Positions 15,930 through 24,898 of a stretch of DNA of 64,000 nucleotides are shown in pieces. The position numbers were made by a program, and so were the translations under genes. The notes under the pieces were generated by a model that made no database searches, was not told the origin of the DNA, and saw only the letters and a list, made by a program, of their open reading frames with translations. How positions within the stretch are numbered: position 1 is the stretch's first letter; every line of letters begins with the position of its first letter. Origin of the DNA: Streptomyces sp. Ru72 (lineage in GTDB: Bacteria > Actinomycetota > Actinomycetes > Streptomycetales > Streptomycetaceae); contig NZ_PQSR01000018.1 in NCBI RefSeq assembly GCF_002920635.1, positions 45,822 through 109,821 on the forward strand, written 5' to 3'.

Positions 15930-16918
15930 TCGACTTCTCCGATCTTCAGCATCTGGCGCATGTAGACGGCGACGACGCCGAGCAGCAACAGCACGGTGAT
16001 CAGCGCGATCGCGGAGCCCTGGCCGTAGTCGTCGACCACGAACGCCCGGTCGTACGAGTACGTGGTGAGCAACTGGAACTCGGCCTCGGGGTGGCCGCCG
16101 CGCATCACGAAGACCTGCGGGAAGACGCCCATGTCCCAGATCACGGAGAGGGTCGAGAGCATCACGATGATCGGCTTCAGGATCGGGAGGGTGACGTGGC
16201 GGAACACCCCCCAGGAGCCCGCGCCGTCGAGCCGGGCCGCCTCCTGAAGCTCGACGGGCACCTGGGTGAGGCCCGCGCCGAGCGTGATCACGACGAACGG
16301 CACAGCGCCCCAGACCACGAGCAGCATGATCACGGCCAGGCCCTGCGGTCCGCTCGCGAACCAGTTGTGGCCGATCAGATGCACGCCGGGCAGCTTGCTC
16401 AGCAGGGCGTTGAGGATGCCGTAGTCCGAGTCGAAGAGCCATTTGAAGACGGTGGTGGCCACGATGACCGGCATGCCCCAACTGGCCACCAGCACGATGT
16501 TGATCAGCGTCTTCATCCAGCCGGAGACCCGCTGGAGCAGCAGCGCGATCAGCATGCCGAGGACCATGGTGAAGATCACCGATCCGGCCGCGAAGACGAT
16601 CGTGCGCACGACGACCGCCCAGAACTCGCCGTCCTGAAGCACGTTGGTGAAGTTGGCGAGCCCGGCCGACTGGGCCGGCTGGAACCCCCACAGCTGGGAC
16701 TGGCCGAACTTCTGGAAGGACAGGGTCACCAGGCGGACCAGCGGATAGCCCATCACCAGGGCGAGGACCAGCAGACAGGGGGCGAGCAGCGCCCAGGGGA
16801 CGGCGGTCCCGCCCGGCGCCCGCCCTCTGTGTGGCCTCACGGCGACGGCGCCCGGTGGTGGAGGCGCCGGCCGCGGCGGCGGCACCTTGGCAGGGGTGGT
16901 CGTGTCTGCGGCACTCAT
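15926..16918 (-). CDS. dasB: Chitobiose ABC transporter permease DasB
   Basis: A 330-residue permease of the CUT1 family (MalF type). The first 45 residues are a Pro/Arg-rich cytoplasmic leader, then about six transmembrane helices beginning VPWALLAPCLLVLALVMGYP. The EAA motif is VELQEAARLDGAGSWGVFRH (about residues 220-240). The stop overlaps the dasC ATG. It lies 145 bp after dasA, separated by a stable hairpin, which implies lower expression than the binding protein. Confidence 0.93.
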   Translation of the reverse strand: MSAADTTTPAKVPPPRPAPPPPGAVAVRPHRGRAPGGTAVPWALLAPCLLVLALVMGYPLVRLVTLSFQKFGQSQLWGFQPAQSAGLANFTNVLQDGEFWAVVVRTIVFAAGSVIFTMVLGMLIALLLQRVSGWMKTLINIVLVASWGMPVIVATTVFKWLFDSDYGILNALLSKLPGVHLIGHNWFASGPQGLAVIMLLVVWGAVPFVVITLGAGLTQVPVELQEAARLDGAGSWGVFRHVTLPILKPIIVMLSTLSVIWDMGVFPQVFVMRGGHPEAEFQLLTTYSYDRAFVVDDYGQGSAIALITVLLLLGVVAVYMRQMLKIGEVE

Positions 16919-17011
16919 CGCGCGCTCCTCAGCGGTCCTTCAGGTCGTACGAAGGCGAAACCCGCACGGTCGCAGGAGGACGGCAGCCCCGCCCCCACGG
17001 TCGTACGAGAC

Positions 17012-17056
17012 GCAGGGCCCCTCCCCGAACACCCCCCGGGGTCCACGGGGCCCTGC
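17012..17056 (-). other. Intercistronic hairpin between dasA and dasB
   Basis: GCAGGGCCCC at 17012-17021 is the exact inverse of GGGGCCCTGC at 17047-17056, with a G-rich loop of 25 bases. No T-run follows. It more likely stabilises dasA mRNA or attenuates readthrough into dasBC than fully terminates. Confidence 0.6.
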
Positions 17057-17063
17057 CGTCGGC

Positions 17064-18347
17064 TTACTTGGTGTTGATGACCTTGTCGATCGCGGCGTCC
17101 GCGTCCTTCGCGGCGGCCTCGACCGACTTCTTGCCGGTGCCGATGTCCTGCAGCATCGTCTGCAGGACCTGCGCCTTCTCGACCTGGCCCCAGCCGGGTG
17201 CCATGGGGACGAACCAGTTGGACTCGGCCGCGGTGGCCGGGACCGCCGTCGCCGGGTCGTTCTTCAGGGTCGCGAGGTCGGTCTTGTTGTTGGGCAGGTT
17301 GCCCTTGGCGATGAGACCCTTCTGGCCCTGCGACCCGGTGAAGGCGTTGATCCACTCGGCTGCCAGTGCCTGCGCCTTGGACTTGACCGGGATCGCCAGG
17401 TCGGAACCGCCCAGGAACACGGGCATGTTCTTGCCGGACGGACCGGGCATCACGAAGTTCTCGAGGCTGGTCTTCAGCTTGCCGCCGGTCTTGTCGGCCT
17501 TCGGGTCGGCCGCAGCCGCGCCCTCCCAGGCGGCGCCGAAGATCATGGCGGACTTGCCCTGGCCGTAGACGATGTACCGGTCGGACTCGTCCTTGGTCTT
17601 GTCGCCGTGCATGTACTTGTCGATGACCGTCTTGAACTCGCTGAGGCCCTTGAGGGACTCCGGCGAGGAGAGGCTGGCCTTCCACTGGCCGCCCTCCTGC
17701 TTGGCGATGGACCCGCCGGCGTCGTAGACGAAGGACATGGCCGCGTACCAGTCGCGCGTGGGCTGGTACCAGGCGCTGAACCCGCTGCCCTCCTTCTTCT
17801 GGATCTTGTCCAGGTCGGCGGTGAGCTCCTGGTACGTCTTCGGCGGCGTCTTCACACCGACCGAAGCGGCGATGTCCTTGCGCCAGTTGGCGACGCGGCC
17901 CCCGGCGTAGTAAGGGACGCCGTAGGCCTTGCCGTCGTACGTGACGGACGACTTGAGGCCGTCCAGCCACTGGGCGGAGTTGTCGAACTTGGCCGTGTCC
18001 ACGGGGGCGAAGGCGCCCTTGACCATGTAACCGAGCATCTCGGTGTTGCCCATCTCGACCACGTCGGGCGCCTTGTCGGTGGCGAGGACGGCGTCGAGCT
18101 TGGTGTTCTTGTCCGGCCAGCCGTAGTACTCGTGGTTGATCTTCAGGCCCGGGTGCTTCTTCAGCACCGCGTCGTCGGCGGCCTTCACCAGCGCCGGCCA
18201 GTTGTTCTGGGCGTCGACCGTCAGCCAGACGGTGAGCTCCTTGGCGTCCGCCCCCGTGCTCGACCCGCCGGACTTCCCGCCCCCGCACGCCGCGATGGAG
18301 ACCATCATGCCCGCGATACCGATCGCGACTGTCAGTTTGCGCTTCAC
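17064..18347 (-). CDS. dasA: Chitobiose-binding lipoprotein DasA
   Basis: A 427-residue extracytoplasmic solute-binding protein of ABC family 1. A lipoprotein signal peptide (MKRKLTVAIGIAGMMVSIAAC) ends in a lipobox with Cys21 as the lipidated residue, followed by a Gly/Ser linker. The mature protein begins ELTVWLTVDAQNNWPALV and contains the VVEMGNTEM and GVPYYAGGR segments typical of sugar-binding proteins. It delivers chitobiose/GlcNAc oligomers to DasBC. Two dre-like sites lie 86-122 bp upstream, in keeping with DasR repression. Confidence 0.94.
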   Translation of the reverse strand: MKRKLTVAIGIAGMMVSIAACGGGKSGGSSTGADAKELTVWLTVDAQNNWPALVKAADDAVLKKHPGLKINHEYYGWPDKNTKLDAVLATDKAPDVVEMGNTEMLGYMVKGAFAPVDTAKFDNSAQWLDGLKSSVTYDGKAYGVPYYAGGRVANWRKDIAASVGVKTPPKTYQELTADLDKIQKKEGSGFSAWYQPTRDWYAAMSFVYDAGGSIAKQEGGQWKASLSSPESLKGLSEFKTVIDKYMHGDKTKDESDRYIVYGQGKSAMIFGAAWEGAAAADPKADKTGGKLKTSLENFVMPGPSGKNMPVFLGGSDLAIPVKSKAQALAAEWINAFTGSQGQKGLIAKGNLPNNKTDLATLKNDPATAVPATAAESNWFVPMAPGWGQVEKAQVLQTMLQDIGTGKKSVEAAAKDADAAIDKVINTK

Positions 18348-18432
18348 GCCATCCTCCTCAGGGATGCCACAAACCCCCCTTGTCCCCGCGGCGTGACGAC
18401 GCGCACCGCCCGTGGGGCCGGGACTGGACCAA

Positions 18433-18444
18433 TGGTGTAGACCA
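18433..18444. promoter_or_regulatory. dre site 1 upstream of dasA
   Basis: TGGTGTAGACCA, one mismatch from TGGTCTAGACCA, ending 97 bp before the dasA start. Confidence 0.8.
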
Positions 18445-18457
18445 GTACGGGGGAGCT

Positions 18458-18469
18458 TGGCTCAGACCA
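18458..18469. promoter_or_regulatory. dre-like site 2 upstream of dasA
   Basis: TGGCTCAGACCA within TTGGCTCAGACCAA; two mismatches from the dre core. Its start is 25 bp from site 1, suggesting cooperative occupancy. Confidence 0.55.
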
Positions 18470-18604
18470 ATAGGCTCGTCAAGGGCGTTCGAGCCGCTCA
18501 AGGTGTTCGTTATGCGACCTACATATGAAAGGACCTTTAAGTAGGAACCCAGCGAAAACGGGCACCCGGGCTCCGGCGGTCGCGACTGGACCACTTCCGC
18601 GATG

Positions 18605-18616
18605 TGGACTAGACCA
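18605..18616. promoter_or_regulatory. dre site 3, on the dasR side
   Basis: TGGACTAGACCA, one mismatch from the dre core, 154 bp before the dasR start; suited to autoregulation. The same 12-mer recurs at 9510-9521. Confidence 0.7.
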
Positions 18617-18721
18617 GCGGGGGTGCCGACGGTATACAGAGGGGATCCCCGTCCGTGGAGCGGGGATCACGGAGCGTGGGGCTCTGCTCCCCATGAAGCC
18701 GTGCCACGATGTGAGCCGTGA

Positions 18722-19534
<813 letters not shown>

Positions 19535-19677
19535 CCCGGCAGCGCCTTCCGGACCCGGTCACGACCGCCTGGTCACGACCGATATGCGGACGAGGGCTTC
19601 CGCTTTCATGACGCGGTCACCTACATTGCCTGCGCATTACACAGGTGCACAGGTGACCAGTGAGGGGACGGAGCCGC

Positions 19678-19944
19678 ATGTCCGATCAGCCAGATGCAGC
19701 CAGAGCGGCGGTGGTGACGCCGATGCGCGTCGTCATCGCCCTCTGCCTTGTAGCACCCTTCGTCGCGATGCTGTGGGTCGGCTCGTACGCCAAGACGGAC
19801 CCCGCGTTCATCGGCATCCCGTTCTTCTACTGGTACCAGATGCTGTGGGTGCTCATCTCCACGGCGCTGACGATGCTCGCGTACAAGCTGTGGCAGCGTG
19901 ACCAGCGCTCCCGTGCCGGCCAGAAGGGGGGTGCGTCGCAGTGA
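19678..19944 (+). CDS. DUF3311 small membrane protein, symporter partner
   Basis: An 88-residue protein with two hydrophobic helices (VVIALCLVAPFVAMLWVGSY and FFYWYQMLWVLISTALTMLA) and a basic cytoplasmic tail. Members of DUF3311 are almost always encoded immediately before an SSS-family permease and are thought to be small accessory subunits. The stop overlaps the permease start as GTGA, so translation is coupled. ATG at 19678 (MSDQPDAARA). Confidence 0.85.
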   Translation: MSDQPDAARAAVVTPMRVVIALCLVAPFVAMLWVGSYAKTDPAFIGIPFFYWYQMLWVLISTALTMLAYKLWQRDQRSRAGQKGGASQ

Positions 19945-21569
19945 AGGACGGCGTGAACGGCGTCGCGCTCGGCGTCTTCATCTTCTTCTTCCTGGCCGTC
20001 ACGGTCATGGGCTTCCTGGCGGCGCGCTGGCGCAGGGCCGACAACGAGCACAGCCTCGACGAGTGGGGCCTCGGCGGCCGCTCGTTCGGGACCTGGATCA
20101 CCTGGTTCCTGCTGGGCGGCGACCTGTACACCGCGTACACGTTCGTGGCCGTGCCGGCGGCGATCTACGCGGCGGGCGCCTCGGGTTTCTTCGCGGTGCC
20201 CTACACCATCCTGGTGTACCCGCTGATCTTCACCTTCCTGCCGCGGCTGTGGTCGGTCTCGCACCGGCACGGGTACGTCACGACCTCGGACTTCGTGCGT
20301 GGCCGGTTCGGTTCGAAGGGCCTATCGCTGGCGGTGGCGCTCACCGGCATCCTGGCGACCATGCCGTACATCGCGCTCCAGCTGGTGGGCATCCAGGCGG
20401 TGCTGGACGTGATGGGCGTGGGCGGCGGCGAGAACACCAACTGGTTCGTGAAGGACCTGCCGCTGCTGATCGCCTTCGGTGTGCTGGCCGCGTACACGTA
20501 CTCGTCGGGGCTCAGGGCGCCCGCCCTGATCGCGTTCGTGAAGGACACGCTGATCTACATCGTCATCGCGGTGGCGATCATCTACATCCCGATCAAGCTG
20601 GGCGGCTTCGACGACGTCTTCACGAAGGCGGGCCAGGCGTTCGCACAGGTCAACCCGGCGACGGGCAAGCCGCGCGGGGCCCTCGCGCCCTCGGAGGCGA
20701 CCCAGTGGACGTACGCCACGCTGGCGCTGGGCTCGGCGCTCGCGCTGTTCATGTACCCGCACTCGATCACCGCGACGCTGTCCTCGCGCAGCCGTGAGGT
20801 GATCCGCCGCAACACCACCATCCTGCCGCTGTACTCGCTGATGCTGGGCCTGCTGGCGCTGCTGGGCTTCATGGCGATCGCGGCGGGTGTGAAGGTCAAG
20901 AACGGGCAGCTGGCGATTCCGCAGCTGTTCGAGAACATGTTCCCGGACTGGTTCGCCGGCGTGGCCTTCGCGGCGATCGGCATCGGTGCGCTGGTGCCCG
21001 CGGCGATCATGTCGATCGCGGCCGCGAACCTGTTCACCCGCAACATCTACAAGGACTTCATCAAGCCGGACGCGACGGCAGCGGAGGAGACCAGGGTCTC
21101 CAAGATCGTGTCGCTGCTGGTGAAGGTGGGCGCCCTGGTCTTCGTCCTGACCATGGACAAGACGGTCGCCATCAACTTCCAGCTGCTCGGCGGCATCTGG
21201 ATCCTGCAGACCTTCCCGGCCCTGGTCGGCGGTCTGTTCACCCGCTGGTTCCACCGCTGGGCGCTGCTCGCCGGCTGGGCGGTCGGCATGGTCTACGGCA
21301 CGCTGGCGGCCTACGGTGTCGCGTCCCCGACCCAGCGGCACTTCGGCGGCTCCGCCAAGGAGATCCCCGGCATCGGGGAGATCGGCTACATCGGCCTGAC
21401 GGCGTTCGTGATGAACGTGGTGGTGACGGTGGTGCTGACGTTCGTCCTGAAGGCGCTGAAGGCTCCGGAGGGCATCGACGAGACGAAGCCGGAGGACTAC
21501 ACGGCGGACGCGGGCGACCCGGGGGTGCAGGTGGAGCTGCCGCCGGCCACGGCCGGCACCTCGCACTGA
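19941..21569 (+). CDS. Sodium:solute symporter, MctP-type monocarboxylate permease
   Basis: A 542-residue SSS-family permease with about 13-14 transmembrane helices. It starts GTG at 19941, overlapping the DUF3311 stop. Family landmarks are the first helix GVALGVFIFFFLAVTVMGFL, EWGLGGRSFGTWITWFLLGG (a sodium-site region), GYVTTSDFVRGRFGSKG and ALVPAAIMSIAAANLFTRNI. The length and the DUF3311 partner point to the MctP group, which imports lactate, pyruvate and related acids; proline or other substrates cannot be excluded. The acidic C-terminal tail is hydrophilic. Confidence 0.85.
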   Translation: MKDGVNGVALGVFIFFFLAVTVMGFLAARWRRADNEHSLDEWGLGGRSFGTWITWFLLGGDLYTAYTFVAVPAAIYAAGASGFFAVPYTILVYPLIFTFLPRLWSVSHRHGYVTTSDFVRGRFGSKGLSLAVALTGILATMPYIALQLVGIQAVLDVMGVGGGENTNWFVKDLPLLIAFGVLAAYTYSSGLRAPALIAFVKDTLIYIVIAVAIIYIPIKLGGFDDVFTKAGQAFAQVNPATGKPRGALAPSEATQWTYATLALGSALALFMYPHSITATLSSRSREVIRRNTTILPLYSLMLGLLALLGFMAIAAGVKVKNGQLAIPQLFENMFPDWFAGVAFAAIGIGALVPAAIMSIAAANLFTRNIYKDFIKPDATAAEETRVSKIVSLLVKVGALVFVLTMDKTVAINFQLLGGIWILQTFPALVGGLFTRWFHRWALLAGWAVGMVYGTLAAYGVASPTQRHFGGSAKEIPGIGEIGYIGLTAFVMNVVVTVVLTFVLKALKAPEGIDETKPEDYTADAGDPGVQVELPPATAGTSH

Positions 21570-21588
21570 GTCCACGCCGTACGCGGGC

Positions 21589-21623
21589 CAACGGGCCGTC
21601 GGAGCCGATCCGGCGGCCCGTTG
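21589..21623 (+). terminator. Terminator after the symporter gene
   Basis: CAACGGGCCGTCGG pairs with CCGGCGGCCCGTTG (one mismatch) 20 bp after the symporter stop; seven-base loop. Confidence 0.7.
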
Positions 21624-21650
21624 TCGTACCCGTCGGGCACACTCGGGCTC

Positions 21651-22160
21651 ATGGATCTCACCATCCGGCCGGCGACCCCCGACGAGTACGACACGCTCGG
21701 CGAGATCACCGCGCAGGCCTATCTCCGGGACGGCCTCCTCGACTTCGGTGAGAGCGACGCCTACCTCGACGAACTGAAGGACGTGTCAGGGCGGGCGGCC
21801 GCAGCAGAGGTGCTGGTGGCCGTGGCGGACGGGCATGTTCTCGGCGGCGTCACCTTCGTACCGACCAGCCGCAGCCCCATGGCCGACATCGCGGGACCGG
21901 GGGAGGCCGAGATACGAATGCTCGCGGTCGCGCACGCCGCCCGCGGCCGGGGAGCGGGAGAGGCTCTCGTCCGGGCCTGCGTCGACCGCGCACGGGCCAC
22001 GGACGGCTGCGTACGGGTCGTCCTGTCGACCCAGCGCACGATGCGCACCGCCCATCGCATCTATGAACGCCTGGGCTTCGTTCGCACACCCGAGCGGGAC
22101 TGGAACCCCCTCCCCCAGCTCGACGACATCACTCTCCTCACCTACGAGTTGACGCTCTGA
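21651..22160 (+). CDS. GNAT-family N-acetyltransferase
   Basis: A 169-residue GNAT. The acetyl-CoA loop is visible as MLAVAHAARGRGAGEALVRA (about residues 84-103), the Q/RxxGxG/A motif; a second landmark is AHRIYERLGFVRTPERDW. The start ATG at 21651 begins MDLTIRPATPDEYD, a standard GNAT N-terminus. Substrate unknown. Just downstream lie the NrdR boxes of the nrd operon, 11 bp after the stop. Confidence 0.85.
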   Translation: MDLTIRPATPDEYDTLGEITAQAYLRDGLLDFGESDAYLDELKDVSGRAAAAEVLVAVADGHVLGGVTFVPTSRSPMADIAGPGEAEIRMLAVAHAARGRGAGEALVRACVDRARATDGCVRVVLSTQRTMRTAHRIYERLGFVRTPERDWNPLPQLDDITLLTYELTL

Positions 22161-22170
22161 GGCGGTTGCG

Positions 22171-22217
22171 ACACAACATCTGGGGGTGGCGCCGCAGCCC
22201 GGCACAAGATGTATGCT
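22171..22217 (+). promoter_or_regulatory. Putative pair of NrdR boxes at the nrdAB promoter
   Basis: ACACAACATCTGGGGG at 22171-22186 and GCACAAGATGTATGCT at 22202-22217 resemble NrdR boxes and start exactly 31 bp apart, three helical turns, as is usual for this repressor. The second overlaps a possible -10 (TATGCT, 22212-22217). NrdR represses RNR operons when dATP is abundant. Confidence 0.6.
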
Positions 22218-22221
22218 CATG

Positions 22222-22360
22222 CTCGCTGTCGCCGCAGGGGAATCCGGTGCGAATCCGGAACTGTCCCGCAACGGTGTACTCGTACACGTATGCCCGCATG
22301 CCGTCGTACGAGCGTCAGTCCGAGGACCTGCCGACAGTGCGCCCGGCCGTCCGGTCCGGG
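22222..22360 (+). ncRNA. Cobalamin (B12) riboswitch upstream of nrdAB
   Basis: The conserved core is plain: GGGGAATCCGGTGCGAATCC followed by GGAACTGTCCCGCAACGGTG, the B12-box region, and further on the GTCAGTCCGAGGACCTGCCG element (about 22313-22335) that closes the aptamer. Edges are approximate. Downstream, 22360-22400 is GC-rich with complementary stretches (GCCCGG...CCGGGC) that could form the expression platform. B12 control of class Ia nrd in Streptomyces is established: B12 shuts this operon when the B12-dependent class II enzyme can work. Confidence 0.9.
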
Positions 22361-22472
22361 TGCCCTGACGTCCGGGCCTCGCGGAATGGGCCGGTGGACG
22401 CGACGCCGCGTGCGCTCGTGAGCTGCCCCCTGCCCTCCGCCAGGTCCCGTGCCGAGCGAGGGAGAGCCCCAC

Positions 22473-24842
22473 GTGACCATCGCGCCAGCCGATCCGGCTT
22501 CAGCCACGGGCCTGGAATTCGACGGTCCCGGTGCCGCGCTGCTGCGGACCCTGACCGAGCTGACCGCCGACCTTCCCGACGCCGACCCCGGCCGGGTCGC
22601 CGCCGCCGCGCTGCGCGGCCGGTCCGCCCGTGCCGACGAGGCCGAACTGCGCGAGCTGGCCACGGAGGCCGCCGCGGGCCTCATCTCCGAGGACCCCGCC
22701 TACTCGAAGCTGGCCGCCCGCCTGCTGACCATCGGCATCCGCGCCGAGGCCGCCTCCCAGGGCGTCACGTCGTTCACCGAGTCCATCGCCGTCGGCCACC
22801 GGGAAGGACTCATCGCGGACCGCACCGCCGAGTTCGTGCGCCTGCACGCCGACCGTCTCGACGTCCTGGTGGACGAGCTGGCCGACGACCGCTTCGGCTA
22901 CTTCGGCCTGCGCACCCTGCACAGCCGCTACCTCCTGCGCCACCCGATCACCCGCAAGGTCGTCGAGACGCCCCAGCACTTCATGCTCCGCGTCGCCTCC
23001 GGGCTCGCCGAGGACACTGCGTTCGATCCGCAGACGGGCAGCCGGGCGGTGGACGACGTCGCCGCGCTCTACGGGCTCATGAGCCGGCTCGACTACCTCC
23101 CCTCCTCCCCCACCCTCTTCAACTCCGGCACCCGGCACCCCCAGATGTCGTCCTGCTACCTCCTCGACTCCCCGAAGGACGAGCTGGACTCCCTCTACGA
23201 GCGCTACCACCAGGTCGCCCGCCTCTCCAAGCACGCCGGCGGCATCGGCATCGCCTTCTCCCGCGTCCGCTCCCGCGGCTCCCTGATCCGCGGCACCAAC
23301 GGGCACTCCAACGGCATCGTCCCGTTCCTGAAGACCCTCGACGCCTCGGTCGCCGCCGTGAACCAGGGCGGCCGGCGCAAGGGTGCCGCCGCCGTCTACC
23401 TGGAGACCTGGCACGTGGACATCGAGGAGTTCCTGGAACTGCGGGACAACACCGGCGAGGACGCCCGCCGCACTCACAACCTCAACCTCGCGCACTGGAT
23501 CCCGGACGAGTTCATGCGCCGGGTCGCCGCCGACGAGCGGTGGTCGCTGTTCTCCCCCTCGGACGTGCCCGAGCTGGTCGACCTGTGGGGCGAGGAGTTC
23601 GACGCCGCCTACCGCAGGGCCGAGGCGGCAGGTCTCGCCAAGAAGACGATCCCGGCCCGGGACCTGTACGGCCGCATGATGCGGACCCTGGCGCAGACCG
23701 GCAACGGCTGGATGACGTTCAAGGACGCCGCCAACCGCACCGCCAACCAGACGGCCGAGCCGGGCCACGTGATCCACTCCTCCAACCTCTGCACGGAGAT
23801 CCTGGAGGTCACGGACGACGAGGAGACGGCGGTCTGCAACCTGGGGTCGGTCAACCTGGGCGCGTTCGTGGCCGACGGCGACATGGACTGGGAGCGGCTG
23901 GACGCCACCGTCCGCACCGCCGTCACCTTCCTCGACCGCGTCGTCGACATCAACTTCTACCCCACCGAGCAGGCGGCCCGCTCCAACGCCAGGTGGCGCC
24001 CCGTCGGCCTCGGCGCTATGGGCCTGCAGGACGTCTTCTTCAAGCTGCGGCTGCCCTTCGACTCCCCCGCGGCCACGGCATTGTCCACGCGGATCGCCGA
24101 GCGCATCATGCTCGCCGCGTACGAGGCCTCCGCGGACCTCGCCGAGCGGCACGGCCCGCTTCCGGCCTGGGAGAAGACCCGTACCGCCCGGGGCGTGCTG
24201 CACCCCGACCACTACGACGTCGAGACGGCCTGGCCGGAGCGCTGGGCGGCCCTGCGCGAACGCATCACCGCGGTCGGCATGCGCAACTCGCTGCTGCTCG
24301 CCATCGCGCCCACCGCGACCATCGCGTCCATCGCGGGCGCCTACGAATGCATCGAGCCCCAGGTCTCCAACCTCTTCAAGCGCGAGACCCTGTCCGGCGA
24401 GTTCCTCCAGGTCAACTCGTACCTGGTGCGGGACCTGAAGGAGCTGGGTGTCTGGGACGCCCGCACCCGTGAGGCGCTGCGCGAGTCCAACGGCTCGGTG
24501 CAGGACTTCGCGTGGATCCCCGAGGACGTGCGGCAGCTCTACCGCACGGCGTGGGAGATCCCGCAGCGCGGCCTGATCGACATGGCGGCGGCGAGGACCC
24601 CCTTCCTCGACCAGTCCCAGTCCCTGAACCTCTTCATGGAGACGCCGACCATCGGCAAGCTCTCCTCGATGTACGCGTACGCCTGGAAGCAGGGCCTGAA
24701 GACGACGTACTACCTGCGCTCGCGCCCGGCGACCCGCATCGCCCGCGCCGCCCAGGCCGCCATCCCCGTACAGCAGCCGGCCCCCGAAGAGGCCGTCGCC
24801 TGCTCCCTGGAAAACCCCGAGTCCTGCGAGGCCTGCCAGTAA
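22473..24842 (+). CDS. nrdA: Class Ia ribonucleoside-diphosphate reductase, alpha subunit
   Basis: A 789-residue catalytic subunit that reduces NDPs to dNDPs. Active-site landmarks are SSCYLL (first cysteine), SSNLCTEI and CNLGSVNLG (thiyl-radical and second redox cysteine region), and SMYAYAWKQGLKTTYYLRS near the end. The extreme C-terminus CEACQ is the thioredoxin-accepting CxxC. I see no N-terminal ATP-cone; the first 60 residues are short Ala/Leu-rich helix, so dATP activity control may be absent. The GTG at 22473 follows GAGGGAGAG; a GTG at 22449 would add eight residues. Cotranscribed with nrdB. Confidence 0.92.
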   Translation: MTIAPADPASATGLEFDGPGAALLRTLTELTADLPDADPGRVAAAALRGRSARADEAELRELATEAAAGLISEDPAYSKLAARLLTIGIRAEAASQGVTSFTESIAVGHREGLIADRTAEFVRLHADRLDVLVDELADDRFGYFGLRTLHSRYLLRHPITRKVVETPQHFMLRVASGLAEDTAFDPQTGSRAVDDVAALYGLMSRLDYLPSSPTLFNSGTRHPQMSSCYLLDSPKDELDSLYERYHQVARLSKHAGGIGIAFSRVRSRGSLIRGTNGHSNGIVPFLKTLDASVAAVNQGGRRKGAAAVYLETWHVDIEEFLELRDNTGEDARRTHNLNLAHWIPDEFMRRVAADERWSLFSPSDVPELVDLWGEEFDAAYRRAEAAGLAKKTIPARDLYGRMMRTLAQTGNGWMTFKDAANRTANQTAEPGHVIHSSNLCTEILEVTDDEETAVCNLGSVNLGAFVADGDMDWERLDATVRTAVTFLDRVVDINFYPTEQAARSNARWRPVGLGAMGLQDVFFKLRLPFDSPAATALSTRIAERIMLAAYEASADLAERHGPLPAWEKTRTARGVLHPDHYDVETAWPERWAALRERITAVGMRNSLLLAIAPTATIASIAGAYECIEPQVSNLFKRETLSGEFLQVNSYLVRDLKELGVWDARTREALRESNGSVQDFAWIPEDVRQLYRTAWEIPQRGLIDMAAARTPFLDQSQSLNLFMETPTIGKLSSMYAYAWKQGLKTTYYLRSRPATRIARAAQAAIPVQQPAPEEAVACSLENPESCEACQ

Positions 24843-24877
24843 TTCCCGCCCGCCACCCGACCACCACCCCTGGAGGA

Positions 24878-24892
24878 CGGCGCTTCGCGCCG
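24878..24892 (+). other. Hairpin between ribosome binding site and nrdB start
   Basis: CGGCGC-TTC-GCGCCG is a perfect 6-bp stem with a 3-base loop. It lies directly after the only good Shine-Dalgarno (GGAGGA, 24872-24877) and before the ATG at 24899. The 21-base SD-ATG distance becomes about 6 if the hairpin folds. Confidence 0.55.
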
Positions 24893-24898
24893 ACGGTA

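Noticed and set aside
13602..15965. Long plus-strand frame (787 codons) opposite dasD and dasC
   Set aside because: Composition typical of an antisense frame in GC-rich DNA; the minus strand carries clear GH3 and permease motifs.
19941..21575. Minus-strand frame (20322-21575) opposite the symporter
   Set aside because: Shadow rich in Arg, Gln, His and Asp; the plus strand shows a complete SSS permease.
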